Shown here one piece after another: positions 5,721-12,990 of a stretch of DNA of 12,990 nucleotides. Numbering within the stretch: the first letter of the stretch is position 1; each line of letters starts with the position of its first letter. The notes under the pieces are model-generated. The model saw only the letters and a list, made by a program, of their open reading frames with translations, did not search any database and had not been told where the DNA came from. Made by a program: the position numbers and the translations under genes. Source of the DNA: an uncultured beta proteobacterium (GTDB lineage Bacteria > Pseudomonadota > Gammaproteobacteria > Burkholderiales > Burkholderiaceae_C); assembly GCA_903859265.1 (NCBI GenBank), contig CAIOLZ010000025.1, positions 1-12,990 of the forward strand. Direction: 5' to 3'.

Positions 5721-7274
5721 ATGCAACTCAATCCCGCAGAAATCTCTGAATTGATCAAGAGCCGTATCGAAGGTTTGTCGGAAAGCACTGACATCCGCAA
5801 CCAGGGTACCGTTGTTTCGGTGACCGACGGTATCTGCCGCATTCACGGTCTGTCCGACGTGATGCAGGGCGAAATGCTGGAGTTCCCCGCCGGAAGCGAC
5901 GGACTGCCCACCTACGGGCTGGCGTTGAACCTCGAGCGTGACTCGGTGGGCTCCGTGATTTTGGGCGAATACGAGCACATTTCGGAAGGCGATACGGTCA
6001 AGTGCACCGGACGTATTCTTGAAGTGCCCGTGGGACCGGAACTCAAGGGGCGTGTTGTCAACGCGCTGGGCCAGCCAATCGATGGCAAGGGTCCGATCAA
6101 CGCCAAAATGACTGACGTGATTGAAAAGGTTGCGCCTGGCGTGATCGCTCGCGAATCGGTCAGCCAACCCATGCAGACAGGTCTGAAGTCGATCGACTCC
6201 ATGGTGCCGGTCGGTCGCGGTCAGCGCGAGCTGATCATCGGTGACCGCCAGACCGGTAAAACGGCTGTTGCGATTGACGCGATCATTAACCAGAAGGGTC
6301 AGAACATGACCTGCGTGTACGTCGCGATCGGACAGAAGGCTTCGTCCGTCAAGAACGTCGTGCGCGCTCTGGAACAGGCCGGTGCAATGGAATACACCAT
6401 CGTCGTCGCGGCAACCGCTTCCGAATCGGCAGCCATGCAGTATGTGTCAGCTTATTCTGGCTGCACCATGGGCGAGTATTTCCGCGACCGTGGCGAAGAC
6501 GCGCTGATCGTCTATGACGATTTGTCCAAGCAGGCCGTGGCCTATCGCCAGGTTTCCTTGTTGCTGCGCCGACCACCAGGCCGCGAAGCGTATCCAGGCG
6601 ACGTGTTTTATCTCCACAGCCGTTTGCTCGAGCGTGCAGCACGCGTCAATGCCGATTACGTCGAGGCTTTCACCAAGGGCGCAGTGAAGGGCAAAACCGG
6701 TTCCTTGACCGCGCTACCCATCATTGAAACGCAAGCCGGTGACGTGTCTGCGTTTGTGCCTACCAACGTGATCTCGATCACGGACGGCCAGATCTTTCTG
6801 GAAACCTCTTTGTTCAACGCTGGTATCCGGCCTGCGATCAATGCCGGTATTTCGGTGTCCCGCGTCGGCGGCGCTGCGCAGACCAAACTGATCAAGAACC
6901 TGTCCGGTGGTATTCGTACCGACTTGGCGCAGTACCGCGAATTGGCCGCTTTCGCCCAGTTTGCATCGGACCTCGATGAGGCGACCCGCAAGCAGCTCGA
7001 TCGCGGTGCACGTGTTACCGAATTGCTCAAGCAGGCGCAATACAGCCCCTTGACGATCAGCCTGATGGCAGCAACCTTGTTTGCCGTCAACAAGGGATAC
7101 ATGGACGATATTGAAGTCAAGAAAGTGCTGTCCTTCGAACACGGACTGCATGCCTACCTTAAGGACAAGCACGCTGCGCTACTGGCAAAGCTCGAAGCTG
7201 ACAAGGCTATGGACAAAGATGCCGAAGCCGAGTTGAACGGTGCCATCGCGGCGTTCAAAAAGTCCTTCGCTTAA
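5721..7274 (+). CDS. atpA: F-type ATP synthase subunit alpha
   Basis: This is the non-catalytic nucleotide-binding subunit of the F1 head (three copies), which also supplies the catalytic arginine finger to beta. The 517-residue protein has an N-terminal beta-barrel (to about 95), the P-loop G-D-R-Q-T-G-K-T at 174-181 (Lys180), a Walker B region ALIVYDDLSKQA (261-272) and the alpha/beta family signature PAINAGISVSRVGG (371-384). Arg381 is the arginine finger (E. coli Arg376). A C-terminal helical domain follows. AAGGA at 5709-5713 within a purine-rich leader gives a clear ribosome-binding site seven bases before the ATG. No key residue is missing. Confidence 0.99.
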   Translation: MQLNPAEISELIKSRIEGLSESTDIRNQGTVVSVTDGICRIHGLSDVMQGEMLEFPAGSDGLPTYGLALNLERDSVGSVILGEYEHISEGDTVKCTGRILEVPVGPELKGRVVNALGQPIDGKGPINAKMTDVIEKVAPGVIARESVSQPMQTGLKSIDSMVPVGRGQRELIIGDRQTGKTAVAIDAIINQKGQNMTCVYVAIGQKASSVKNVVRALEQAGAMEYTIVVAATASESAAMQYVSAYSGCTMGEYFRDRGEDALIVYDDLSKQAVAYRQVSLLLRRPPGREAYPGDVFYLHSRLLERAARVNADYVEAFTKGAVKGKTGSLTALPIIETQAGDVSAFVPTNVISITDGQIFLETSLFNAGIRPAINAGISVSRVGGAAQTKLIKNLSGGIRTDLAQYRELAAFAQFASDLDEATRKQLDRGARVTELLKQAQYSPLTISLMAATLFAVNKGYMDDIEVKKVLSFEHGLHAYLKDKHAALLAKLEADKAMDKDAEAELNGAIAAFKKSFA

Positions 7275-7303
7275 ATCCCACCTGACCACCCAAGGAGCCA
7301 CGA

Positions 7304-8182
7304 ATGGCAGCAGGTAAGGAAATACGCGGCAAGATCAAGTCGGTGGAAAACACCAAGAAGATCACCAAGGCCATGGAGATGGTGGCTGCATCCAAAATGC
7401 GCAAGGCGCAGGAGCGGATGCGTGCTGCCCGTCCCTACAGCGAAAAGATCCGCAATATTGCCAGCAACCTCGGCAAAGCCAATCCTGAGTACACGCATGC
7501 GTTCATGCAAACCAATAACGCCAAAACCAGCGGCTTTATTGTGGTCACCACTGACAAGGGTCTGTGCGGCGGCATGAACACCAACGTGTTGCGCGGCGTA
7601 ACCAGCAAGTTCAAAGAGTTGCAGGCAGTTGGCGTTTCGGTGCAAGCGGTTGCCATTGGCAACAAGGGCCTCGGATTTCTGAATCGTGTGGGCGCCAAGG
7701 TTGTGTCGCATGCGACTCAACTGGGTGACACGCCACATCTGGATAAGCTTATCGGTCCGGTCAAGGTATTGCTGGATGCTTATGCAAAGGGTGAAGTGAA
7801 TGCTGTGTACCTTTGTTACACGCAATTCATCAACACCATGAAGCAAGAGGCGGTGGTGCAGCAGTTGTTGCCCTTGTCGGCGACCGATATGCAACGCCAA
7901 ACCGAGGCCAGCGGCACGCAGCATGGCTGGGACTACATCTATGAGCCTGACGCACAGGCGGTGATTGATGACTTGCTGACCCGCTATGTGGAAGCACTGG
8001 TGTATCAGGCAGTGGCCGAAAACATGGCGTCCGAGCAATCGGCGCGCATGGTGGCGATGAAGGCGGCCACCGACAACGCGGGCAGCGTGATCGGTGAGTT
8101 GAAGCTGGTGTACAACAAAACGCGTCAGGCAGCGATTACCAAAGAGTTGTCCGAGATCGTGGCGGGCGCAGCGGCAGTTTAA
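7304..8182 (+). CDS. atpG: F-type ATP synthase subunit gamma
   Basis: Gamma is the central rotor shaft that couples c-ring rotation to conformational change in beta. The 292-residue protein has the conserved N-terminal helix (KEIRGKIKSVENTKKITKAM, 5-24) and the conserved C-terminal helix ending in NKTRQAAITKELSEIVAGA. These two helices form the antiparallel coiled coil. The central Rossmann-like domain begins around VVTTDKGLCGGMN. AAGGAG at 7292-7297 lies six bases before ATG 7304 and fixes the start. There is no regulatory cysteine insertion like that of chloroplast gamma. Confidence 0.98.
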   Translation: MAAGKEIRGKIKSVENTKKITKAMEMVAASKMRKAQERMRAARPYSEKIRNIASNLGKANPEYTHAFMQTNNAKTSGFIVVTTDKGLCGGMNTNVLRGVTSKFKELQAVGVSVQAVAIGNKGLGFLNRVGAKVVSHATQLGDTPHLDKLIGPVKVLLDAYAKGEVNAVYLCYTQFINTMKQEAVVQQLLPLSATDMQRQTEASGTQHGWDYIYEPDAQAVIDDLLTRYVEALVYQAVAENMASEQSARMVAMKAATDNAGSVIGELKLVYNKTRQAAITKELSEIVAGAAAV

Positions 8183-8241
8183 ACACTGTGCAATCCCGTC
8201 AAGCAAAGTAACCGTTAAAGATTTTATTTTTGGAGCGAAAA

Positions 8242-9657
8242 ATGGCTCAAGCTAACTCCCAAGTTCAGGGAAAGATTGTTCAGTGTATTGGCGCCGTCGT
8301 TGACGTGGAATTCCCCCGTGACAAGATGCCCGGCATTTATGACGCGCTGAAAATGGAAGGTTCGACCCTGACGCTGGAAGTGCAGCAGCAGCTCGGTGAC
8401 GGCATCGTCCGTACCATTGCTTTGGGCTCATCAGACGGCCTGCGTCGCGGCATGGTGGTATCCAACACCGAAAAGCCCATTCTGGTGCCCGTAGGTCAAG
8501 CCACACTGGGCCGCATCATGGATGTGCTGGGTGCACCCATCGACGAGCGCGGTCCGGTGAATGCTGATCTGCACATGTCGATCCACCGCAAAGCACCTAC
8601 CTACGACGAATTGAGCCCGTCACAAGAATTGCTCGAAACCGGTATCAAGGTGATCGACTTGGTGTGTCCGTTCGCCAAGGGCGGCAAGGTCGGATTGTTC
8701 GGCGGTGCCGGCGTGGGCAAGACCGTGAACATGATGGAATTGATCAATAACATCGCCAAGGCACACAGCGGCTTGTCGGTGTTTGCCGGTGTGGGTGAGC
8801 GTACCCGTGAAGGCAATGACTTCTACCACGAGATGGCTGACTCTGGCGTTGTGAACCTGGAAGATCTGCCCAAGTCGAAAGTTGCGATGGTGTACGGTCA
8901 GATGAACGAACCACCAGGCAACCGTCTGCGCGTCGCCCTGACCGGACTGACGATTGCCGAGTCCTTCCGTGATGAAGGCCGTGACGTTCTGTTCTTTGTT
9001 GACAACATTTACCGCTACACCTTGGCCGGAACCGAAGTTTCAGCCTTGCTGGGGCGTATGCCATCTGCCGTGGGTTATCAGCCCACGCTGGCCGAAGAAA
9101 TGGGTCGCTTGCAAGAGCGTATTACCTCTACCAAGGTGGGGTCCATCACGTCCATTCAGGCCGTTTACGTGCCTGCGGATGACTTGACCGACCCGTCACC
9201 CGCAACCACCTTCGCCCACTTGGACTCCACCGTGGTGTTGTCCCGTGATATCGCATCTTTGGGTATCTATCCTGCAGTGGACCCGCTGGATTCCACCAGC
9301 CGCCAACTGGACCCCAACGTCGTTGGTGAGGACCACTACAACACGGCCCGTGCTGTGCAGGGTACGCTGCAGCGCTACAAGGAATTGCGCGACATTATTG
9401 CGATTCTGGGTATGGACGAGCTGGCTCCGGAAGACAAATTGACCGTTGCCCGGGCTCGCAAGATTCAGCGTTTCCTGTCGCAGCCATTCCATGTGGCTGA
9501 AGTGTTTACCGGATCCCCCGGCACGTATGTGACGCTGGCTGAAACCATCCGTGGTTTCAAGATGATCGTGGCAGGCGAATGTGATCACTTGCCTGAGCAA
9601 GCGTTCTACATGGTCGGAACGATCGACGAAGCGTTCGAAAAAGCCAAAAAGGTTTAA
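8242..9657 (+). CDS. atpD: F-type ATP synthase subunit beta
   Basis: This is the catalytic subunit of F1 (three copies), which makes or hydrolyses ATP. Starting at ATG 8242 it has 471 residues. The P-loop G-G-A-G-V-G-K-T is at 154-161 (Lys160). The catalytic glutamate is in GERTREG (Glu186, E. coli Glu181), Walker B Asp254 is in FFVDNIYRYT, and the adenine-stacking Tyr343 is in GIYPAVDPLDSTS. The C-terminal DELSEED loop reads D-E-L-A-P-E-D (392-398). An in-frame TTG at 8230 would add four residues. However, GGAG at 8232-8235 sits six bases before the ATG, so ATG is preferred. An AU-rich leader precedes the gene. Confidence 0.99.
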   Translation: MAQANSQVQGKIVQCIGAVVDVEFPRDKMPGIYDALKMEGSTLTLEVQQQLGDGIVRTIALGSSDGLRRGMVVSNTEKPILVPVGQATLGRIMDVLGAPIDERGPVNADLHMSIHRKAPTYDELSPSQELLETGIKVIDLVCPFAKGGKVGLFGGAGVGKTVNMMELINNIAKAHSGLSVFAGVGERTREGNDFYHEMADSGVVNLEDLPKSKVAMVYGQMNEPPGNRLRVALTGLTIAESFRDEGRDVLFFVDNIYRYTLAGTEVSALLGRMPSAVGYQPTLAEEMGRLQERITSTKVGSITSIQAVYVPADDLTDPSPATTFAHLDSTVVLSRDIASLGIYPAVDPLDSTSRQLDPNVVGEDHYNTARAVQGTLQRYKELRDIIAILGMDELAPEDKLTVARARKIQRFLSQPFHVAEVFTGSPGTYVTLAETIRGFKMIVAGECDHLPEQAFYMVGTIDEAFEKAKKV

Positions 9658-9660
9658 GCC

Positions 9661-10077
9661 ATGAACACCATCCACGTGGACGTGGTCAGTGCGGAAGAGT
9701 CGATTTTTTCGGGTGAAGCGCGCTTTGTCGCTCTGCCCGGTGAAGCCGGCGAGCTGGGGATTTATCCCCGCCATACACCGCTGATCACGCGCATCAAGCC
9801 CGGCTCCGTACGCATTGAAAAAGCGGATGGAAGCGAAGAGTTTGTCTTCGTGGCCGGTGGCATTCTCGAAGTGCAACCCAACTGCGTGACAGTGCTTTCC
9901 GACACGGCTATTCGTGGCAAGGATCTGGACGACGAAAAGGCCAATAATGCCAAGGCAGCAGCCGAAGAGGCTGTGAAGAACGCTCGTAGCGAAATCGATC
10001 TGGCCAAAGCCACCTCGGAACTCGCCGTGATGGCCGCCCAAATTGCAGCACTTCGCAAGTACCGCATGAAGAAATAG
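9661..10077 (+). CDS. atpC: F-type ATP synthase subunit epsilon
   Basis: Epsilon sits at the foot of the central stalk, couples gamma to the c-ring and can inhibit ATP hydrolysis through its C-terminal helices. The 138-residue protein has the N-terminal beta-sandwich (about 1-86, with LPGEAGELGIYPRHTPLIT) and a C-terminal two-helix domain (about 90-138, ending ALRKYRMKK). Its ATG follows the atpD stop by three bases, so the ribosome-binding purines (aaaaagg) lie inside the end of atpD and coupling is likely. It is the last gene of the operon, 22 bp before the terminator stem. Confidence 0.98.
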   Translation: MNTIHVDVVSAEESIFSGEARFVALPGEAGELGIYPRHTPLITRIKPGSVRIEKADGSEEFVFVAGGILEVQPNCVTVLSDTAIRGKDLDDEKANNAKAAAEEAVKNARSEIDLAKATSELAVMAAQIAALRKYRMKK

Positions 10078-10099
10078 CTACAACGTAGAATCATTTCCC

Positions 10100-10137
10100 C
10101 AAAGCCGCCTGAGTGACTCTCAGGCGGCTTTGTTTTT
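10100..10137 (+). terminator. Intrinsic terminator of the atp operon
   Basis: A perfect 14-bp stem (10100-10113 with 10119-10132, caaagccgcctgag / ctcaggcggctttg) closes a 5-base loop (tgact). It is followed by five T residues (10133-10137). This is a strong Rho-independent terminator placed just after atpC. Confidence 0.93.
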
Positions 10138-10159
10138 GGTGATCAGCGACAATGTGAGC

Positions 10160-10618
10160 ATGGCGAGAACCAAATCAAAACTTCAGGCAGCAACCGTCGG
10201 CGGCACGCCCGACGATATTGAACTCGCTTTTTACGAGGCTTTGTATGCCGGCGATATCGAGAAGTTGATGGCTTGTTGGGCGGACGAGGACGACATAGTG
10301 TGCATCCATCCCGGCGGCCCGCGCCTCATTGGCGCAGGGGCAATCCGCGCTGCTTTTGATGGCATGTTCAGCCGCGGAGGCGTCATCCGTGCCAAACCGG
10401 AACAAATACGCCGCGTCGATTCCATGGCGAGCGCCGTCCACCACGTGCTCGAAAAAGTCGAAGTCGCAACCGCAGATGGCCCAGCCCAAGCCTATGTTCT
10501 GGCGACCAATGTGTACCACAAGACTGCGCAGGGCTGGCGGCTGGTGGTGCACCACGCCAGTCCCGGTACCCAGGACGAAATCAACGAGATCAGCCAGCCT
10601 GCCAAGGTGTTGCATTAG
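10160..10618 (+). CDS. NTF2/SnoaL-like domain protein
   Basis: From ATG 10160 this is a 152-residue cytosolic protein. It resembles the SnoaL/DUF4440-type NTF2-like fold: an N-terminal helix (DDIELAFYEALYAGDIEKLMACW), the typical 'W-x-D-E-D-D-I-V-C-I-H-P-G-G' strand, a G-x-x-A-I-R-A-A-F segment and a C-terminal strand 'G-W-R-L-V-V-H-H-A-S' that lines the pocket. The substrate or role cannot be told from sequence; related proteins act as ketosteroid isomerase-like enzymes or binding proteins. A longer in-frame TTG start at 10130 lies inside the terminator and is unlikely; GTG 10154 is also possible. The ribosome-binding site is weak. It is followed 13 bp later by the hydrolase gene, suggesting an operon. 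Confidence 0.88.
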   Translation: MARTKSKLQAATVGGTPDDIELAFYEALYAGDIEKLMACWADEDDIVCIHPGGPRLIGAGAIRAAFDGMFSRGGVIRAKPEQIRRVDSMASAVHHVLEKVEVATADGPAQAYVLATNVYHKTAQGWRLVVHHASPGTQDEINEISQPAKVLH

Positions 10619-10631
10619 CCCGGTCCCATCC

Positions 10632-11618
10632 ATGATGCATTACGCTGCCCCCTGGTGGCTGCCCGGAGGAAACCTCCAAACCATCTGGTCCGCTCTGTAC
10701 GCGAAGCGGTACGCGGGTGTTCGGCCACAGTACCGCAGAGCACGCTGGTCTGCCCCGGATGGCGATTTCATTGATGTGGACTGGCTCGCTTCCGAGCCGG
10801 GCGAAGTGGCACCCGGATCCAATGTGTTGCTGGTCCTGTTTCATGGTCTGGAAGGCACATCGCGAAGCCAGTACTCAGAGGCATTTGCGGACTATGCGCA
10901 ACAGAAGGGGATGGCGTTTGCCGTGCCGCACTTCCGAGGTTGCAGCGGTGAAATCAACCTCGGTCCGCGTGCATACCACTCGGGTGACTACGAGGAAATT
11001 GACTGGATCCTCCAACGGTTTCGGCGTGAACATGCCGGACCGATCATTGCAGCCGGCATATCGCTGGGCGGCAACGCGTTAATGCGCTGGGCCGCTGAGG
11101 CCGGCGCCACAGCGGGGCAAACGGTGACGGCGGTAGCCTCCATCTGCTCGCCAATCGATCTGGCAGCAGGCGGTCATGCGATCGGAAAAGGTTTTAACCG
11201 CCTCGTCTATACCCGGATGTTTTTAAAAACCATGAAACCCAAGGCGCTGGTGAAATTGAAGCAGCATCCCGGGCTGTTTGATGAGCATGCGTTGCGGGCG
11301 GCAAAGGACTTGTACGATTTTGACAATGTATTTACAGCGCCCGTGCATGGATTCAAGAACACCGAGGATTACTGGTCCAGGGCGTCAGCCAAGCCACACC
11401 TTGGCCGCATCCAAATACCGGCACTCGTCCTCAACGCCCGCAATGACCCCTTTGTGCCGCACTGGTGCCTGCCCTCTGCTCACGAAGTAAGCAAATCGGT
11501 CACGCTATGGCAGCCTGTGCACGGCGGCCATGTCGGGTTTCCATCCGGACGCGTTCCCGGCCATGTCCGAACCATGCCGCATAACGTTGGCGACTGGCTG
11601 ACCCAATTCACACATTGA
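10632..11618 (+). CDS. YheT-type alpha/beta hydrolase
   Basis: This 328-residue alpha/beta-hydrolase fold protein belongs to the YheT/ABHD1-3 group (COG0429-type), whose substrates in bacteria are largely unknown. The N-terminus has the group's hallmark W-W-L-P-G-G-N-L-Q-T-I-W (8-19). H-G-L-E-G (71-75) supplies the oxyanion region. The nucleophile elbow is G-I-S-L-G-G-N (Ser144). The acid is probably Asp272 in LNARNDPFVP and the base His300 in HGGHVGF. The same frame is open far upstream across the preceding gene, but the N-terminal motif fixes the start at ATG 10632 (or the adjacent ATG 10635). No signal peptide is present. Its stop is 9 bp before the next gene. Confidence 0.93.
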   Translation: MMHYAAPWWLPGGNLQTIWSALYAKRYAGVRPQYRRARWSAPDGDFIDVDWLASEPGEVAPGSNVLLVLFHGLEGTSRSQYSEAFADYAQQKGMAFAVPHFRGCSGEINLGPRAYHSGDYEEIDWILQRFRREHAGPIIAAGISLGGNALMRWAAEAGATAGQTVTAVASICSPIDLAAGGHAIGKGFNRLVYTRMFLKTMKPKALVKLKQHPGLFDEHALRAAKDLYDFDNVFTAPVHGFKNTEDYWSRASAKPHLGRIQIPALVLNARNDPFVPHWCLPSAHEVSKSVTLWQPVHGGHVGFPSGRVPGHVRTMPHNVGDWLTQFTH

Positions 11619-11627
11619 CCAACCGAC

Positions 11628-12179
11628 ATGGACGATATCGTTAAACAGGCCATGCTCAAATGGCCCAATGTGCCAAATTGTTTTGGCTGGCTCGGGCTGG
11701 ACGCGCGCGGCCACTGGTACATGCGCGATGACCGTGCGCAAGCTGCAGGCGCATTTGGCAGTGGATTGCCTGGCGCCAAGGGAAGTTTGCTACAGCACCG
11801 AAAACTGATTGAATTCATCGGGCGCAACTACGCCAGCGACTCCCATGGGCGCTGGTACTTCCAGAATGGACCGCAGAGGGTCTATGTGGAACTGGAAGTC
11901 ACACCTTGGGTATGGCGCGTCGAACCTGATTTCCGGATTCATGCGCAAACTGAAGAAACGGCCGCGTATGTTGCGGCGTTTGTGGACGAAAACGGCTGGC
12001 TGTATTTGCTCACCAGCATGGGTTTCGGATTGGTTCATACCCAAGATGTTCCCATCGCCGCCAATGCAGTTGAGCAACAACGCTGGGCGCCCTCCGAAGT
12101 GTTGCGGCAAGACTTGCCTGAGCGCTTCAACTTCGTCAGAAGTCCATGCATGTTCCAGGGCGACCACGCAACGCCGTAA
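11628..12179 (+). CDS. Conserved hypothetical protein (DUF2946-like, family number uncertain)
   Basis: This is a 183-residue soluble protein that I recall as a conserved Burkholderiales hypothetical of unknown function. I am not certain of its DUF number. It opens with DDIVKQAMLKWPNVPNCFGWLGLD and contains repeated aromatic-rich segments of the form 'GxWYMRDD' (about 25-32) and 'GRWYFQNGPQRVYVELEVTPWVWR' (82-105). These suggest a small beta-rich fold with a repeated Gly-Arg-Trp-Tyr strand motif; the two halves might be an internal duplication. It has no catalytic motif, signal peptide or membrane helix. It lies 9 bp after the hydrolase gene and is the last gene before the bidirectional terminator, so it is probably the third gene of that operon. 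Confidence 0.85.
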   Translation: MDDIVKQAMLKWPNVPNCFGWLGLDARGHWYMRDDRAQAAGAFGSGLPGAKGSLLQHRKLIEFIGRNYASDSHGRWYFQNGPQRVYVELEVTPWVWRVEPDFRIHAQTEETAAYVAAFVDENGWLYLLTSMGFGLVHTQDVPIAANAVEQQRWAPSEVLRQDLPERFNFVRSPCMFQGDHATP

Positions 12180-12182
12180 AAA

Positions 12183-12207
12183 AACCGGCCACAAGCCGGT
12201 TCTTTTT
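12183..12207. terminator. Bidirectional intrinsic terminator between convergent genes
   Basis: A 7-bp stem, aaccggc (12183-12189) with gccggtt (12195-12201), closes a 5-base loop. It is flanked by seven A residues on the left (12178-12184, overlapping the stem) and TCTTTTT on the right. Read rightward it ends the hypothetical-gene operon, whose stop is at 12177-12179. Read leftward it ends the cytochrome gene, which stops at 12246. Confidence 0.85.
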
Positions 12208-12245
12208 ACCGCCCGCCGAACCTCAATGCAGCGGAATCGACCAAC

Positions 12246-12791
12246 CTATTTGGGCATGTCAGCAGCGGGAGCACCTGCAGGGGCCGGAGGCTGAGGCTCG
12301 GGAAACTTCGCGCCAGCGGCATTGGCCATATAAACGACGCCACGCGCCACTTCAAAGTCTGACAGGTCGCCACCGCCTTGCGCACCCATGGCGCCCTTGC
12401 CCTTGAGTGCTGAATTCCAGAGTGCGTCGAATCCCGTTTTGATGCGAGGTGCCCACGCCGCCGCGTCACCAAACTTCGGTGAGCCAGCAGCACCAGTTGC
12501 GTGACACGCACTGCATACGCCTTTGAAAACTTCCTCACCCGTTTTCATGACACGGTTGGCATCACGAATTTCGACGGTTCCAATTTTTTGAATACGTGCG
12601 GCAGTTGCCCGCTCAATGTTTTCGGCACCGGCAGCGGGCTTGTTCTCGGTGTTCACCACATACACCAGTCCGATGATGATAAAAATTGGAATCACAAAAG
12701 AGAAAAACACTGCCAACAGCAATTGCTTGGGGCTTTTGATGGGGCCTGTATGCGCCTGCGCGTGAACAGTTGCGTTGCTGGTTTCGCTCAT
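12246..12791 (-). CDS. Membrane-anchored cytochrome c5-like protein
   Basis: This is a class I c-type cytochrome of the cytochrome c5 family, probably an electron carrier held on the periplasmic face of the inner membrane. The 181-residue protein has a short cytoplasmic N-terminus, one hydrophobic helix (about 22-46) acting as an uncleaved anchor, and a linker. The heme site is C-S-A-C-H (93-97), and the likely distal ligand is Met135 in GKGAMGAQGG. The c5 signature 'VCSACHATG' and the pattern W-x-x-R-x-K-x-G-x-x-x-L are present. A Pro/Ala-rich tail (164-178) follows. AGAGGA (12796-12801) is a good ribosome-binding site. The redox partner cannot be told from context; it stands alone between a terminator and a tRNA gene. 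Confidence 0.93.
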   Translation of the reverse strand: MSETSNATVHAQAHTGPIKSPKQLLLAVFFSFVIPIFIIIGLVYVVNTENKPAAGAENIERATAARIQKIGTVEIRDANRVMKTGEEVFKGVCSACHATGAAGSPKFGDAAAWAPRIKTGFDALWNSALKGKGAMGAQGGGDLSDFEVARGVVYMANAAGAKFPEPQPPAPAGAPAADMPK

Positions 12792-12830
12792 GGTTTCCTC
12801 TAATGTTCTGCGAATAAAAAGTTCGTTCTG

Positions 12831-12836
12831 ATTATA
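12831..12836 (-). promoter_or_regulatory. Candidate -10 (TATAAT) of the cytochrome gene
   Basis: On the minus strand a perfect TATAAT lies 40 bp before the cytochrome ATG. The -35 region (about 12854-12860) is a poor match. The expected start site is near 12824, giving a leader of about 33 bases that includes the AGAGGA site. Confidence 0.5.
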
Positions 12837-12859
12837 GCGGGAGGCCTCGTGAAACCACT

Positions 12860-12865
12860 TACAAT
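12860..12865 (+). promoter_or_regulatory. Candidate -10 (TACAAT) of the tRNA-Arg gene
   Basis: TACAAT matches five of six positions of the sigma-70 -10 consensus. It is followed by a GC-rich segment (cccgaccgaccc, 12866-12877) resembling the discriminator of stringently controlled stable-RNA promoters. Initiation near 12872 would give a 5' leader of about 8 bases. No clear -35 is seen. Confidence 0.4.
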
Positions 12866-12879
12866 CCCGACCGACCCTT

Positions 12880-12955
12880 GCGGCTGTAGCTCAGTGGATA
12901 GAGTATTGGCCTCCGAAGCCAAGGGTCGTGGGTTCGATCCCCGCCAGCCGCACCA
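12880..12955 (+). tRNA. tRNA-Arg (anticodon CCG), CCA encoded
   Basis: The full cloverleaf can be drawn. The acceptor stem gcggctg/cagccgc (12880-12886 with 12945-12951) is perfect. The D arm is gctc/gagt, with the loop agtggata holding the A20-type adenosine used for arginine identity. The anticodon stem ttggc/gccaa encloses the loop ctccgaa, giving anticodon CCG (12913-12915). The variable loop is gggtc, and the T arm gtggg/cccgc encloses ttcgatc. The discriminator base is A (12952) and CCA is encoded (12953-12955). It should read CGG codons. Bases 12956-12990 after it show nothing recognisable. Confidence 0.97.
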
Positions 12956-12990
12956 CCACATGCTATTGAGCACCTCCGGTTGTAATCGAG

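Noticed and set aside
4860..6167. A 435-codon open frame on the minus strand across atpF, atpH and atpA
   Set aside because: It lies wholly antisense to three well-supported genes, and its His/Arg/Asn-rich product resembles no family. Long antisense frames arise from biased third positions in conserved genes.
7271..8206. A 311-codon minus-strand frame opposite atpG
   Set aside because: It mirrors atpG almost exactly, is rich in His, Leu and Cys, and has no ribosome-binding site or recognisable domain.
9196..10041. A 281-codon minus-strand frame opposite atpD and atpC
   Set aside because: It is antisense to confident genes, has low-quality composition and no known motif.
10329..10631. Upstream extension of the hydrolase frame through the NTF2-like gene
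   Set aside because: The extension overlaps a confident gene in another frame, and the translated residues do not resemble hydrolases. The family N-terminal motif starts right after ATG 10632.
1..12990. CRISPR arrays, toxin-antitoxin or defence modules, phage genes, riboswitches
   Set aside because: I looked for regular repeat-spacer arrays, small overlapping gene pairs and recognisable defence domains and saw none. The window is almost entirely housekeeping genes.

Overview
This window looks like ordinary chromosomal DNA from a betaproteobacterium, most probably a member of the Comamonadaceae (Rhodoferax/Polaromonas-like). The grounds are the gene order DUF493-lipB-lipA divergent from a complete atpIBEFHAGDC operon, the protein sequences themselves, and the downstream cytochrome c5-type gene. 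The family placement is inference from remembered protein and synteny patterns, not from a search.

Layout. Positions 1 to about 165 look like the end of an IS21-like insertion sequence. It abuts, and supplies the last ~30 codons of, a leftward hypothetical gene (67-672). Next comes a tightly packed leftward operon for lipoate synthesis: DUF493/YbeD-like (2437-2748/2814), lipB (1745-2434) and lipA (714-1748). A divergent promoter region (2815-2915) separates it from the rightward F1Fo ATP synthase operon: an AtpI-like membrane protein, then atpB, atpE, atpF, atpH, atpA, atpG, atpD and atpC (2916-10077). A textbook intrinsic terminator (10100-10137) closes it. A second rightward group follows: an NTF2/SnoaL-like protein, a YheT-type alpha/beta hydrolase and a conserved hypothetical protein (10160-12179). 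A bidirectional terminator separates it from a leftward membrane-anchored cytochrome c5-like gene (12246-12791). A tRNA-Arg(CCG) gene lies at 12880-12955.

How the genes work together. LipB moves octanoyl from acyl-carrier protein to apo-enzymes, and LipA inserts the sulfurs to give lipoyl cofactor. The atp operon encodes all eight structural subunits (a, c, b, delta, alpha, gamma, beta, epsilon) plus the AtpI-type assembly helper. The catalytic residues I checked are intact, and the c subunit looks proton-type. AU-rich leaders with good ribosome-binding sites precede atpE, atpA and atpD, whose products are needed in multiple copies per complex.

I did not find a convincing novel system. The points most worth a second look are the IS-like end that appears to truncate the first gene, two small tandem duplications at gene starts (20 bp and 13 bp), the very short space between the atp terminator and the next gene, and the back-to-back cytochrome/tRNA promoter region.
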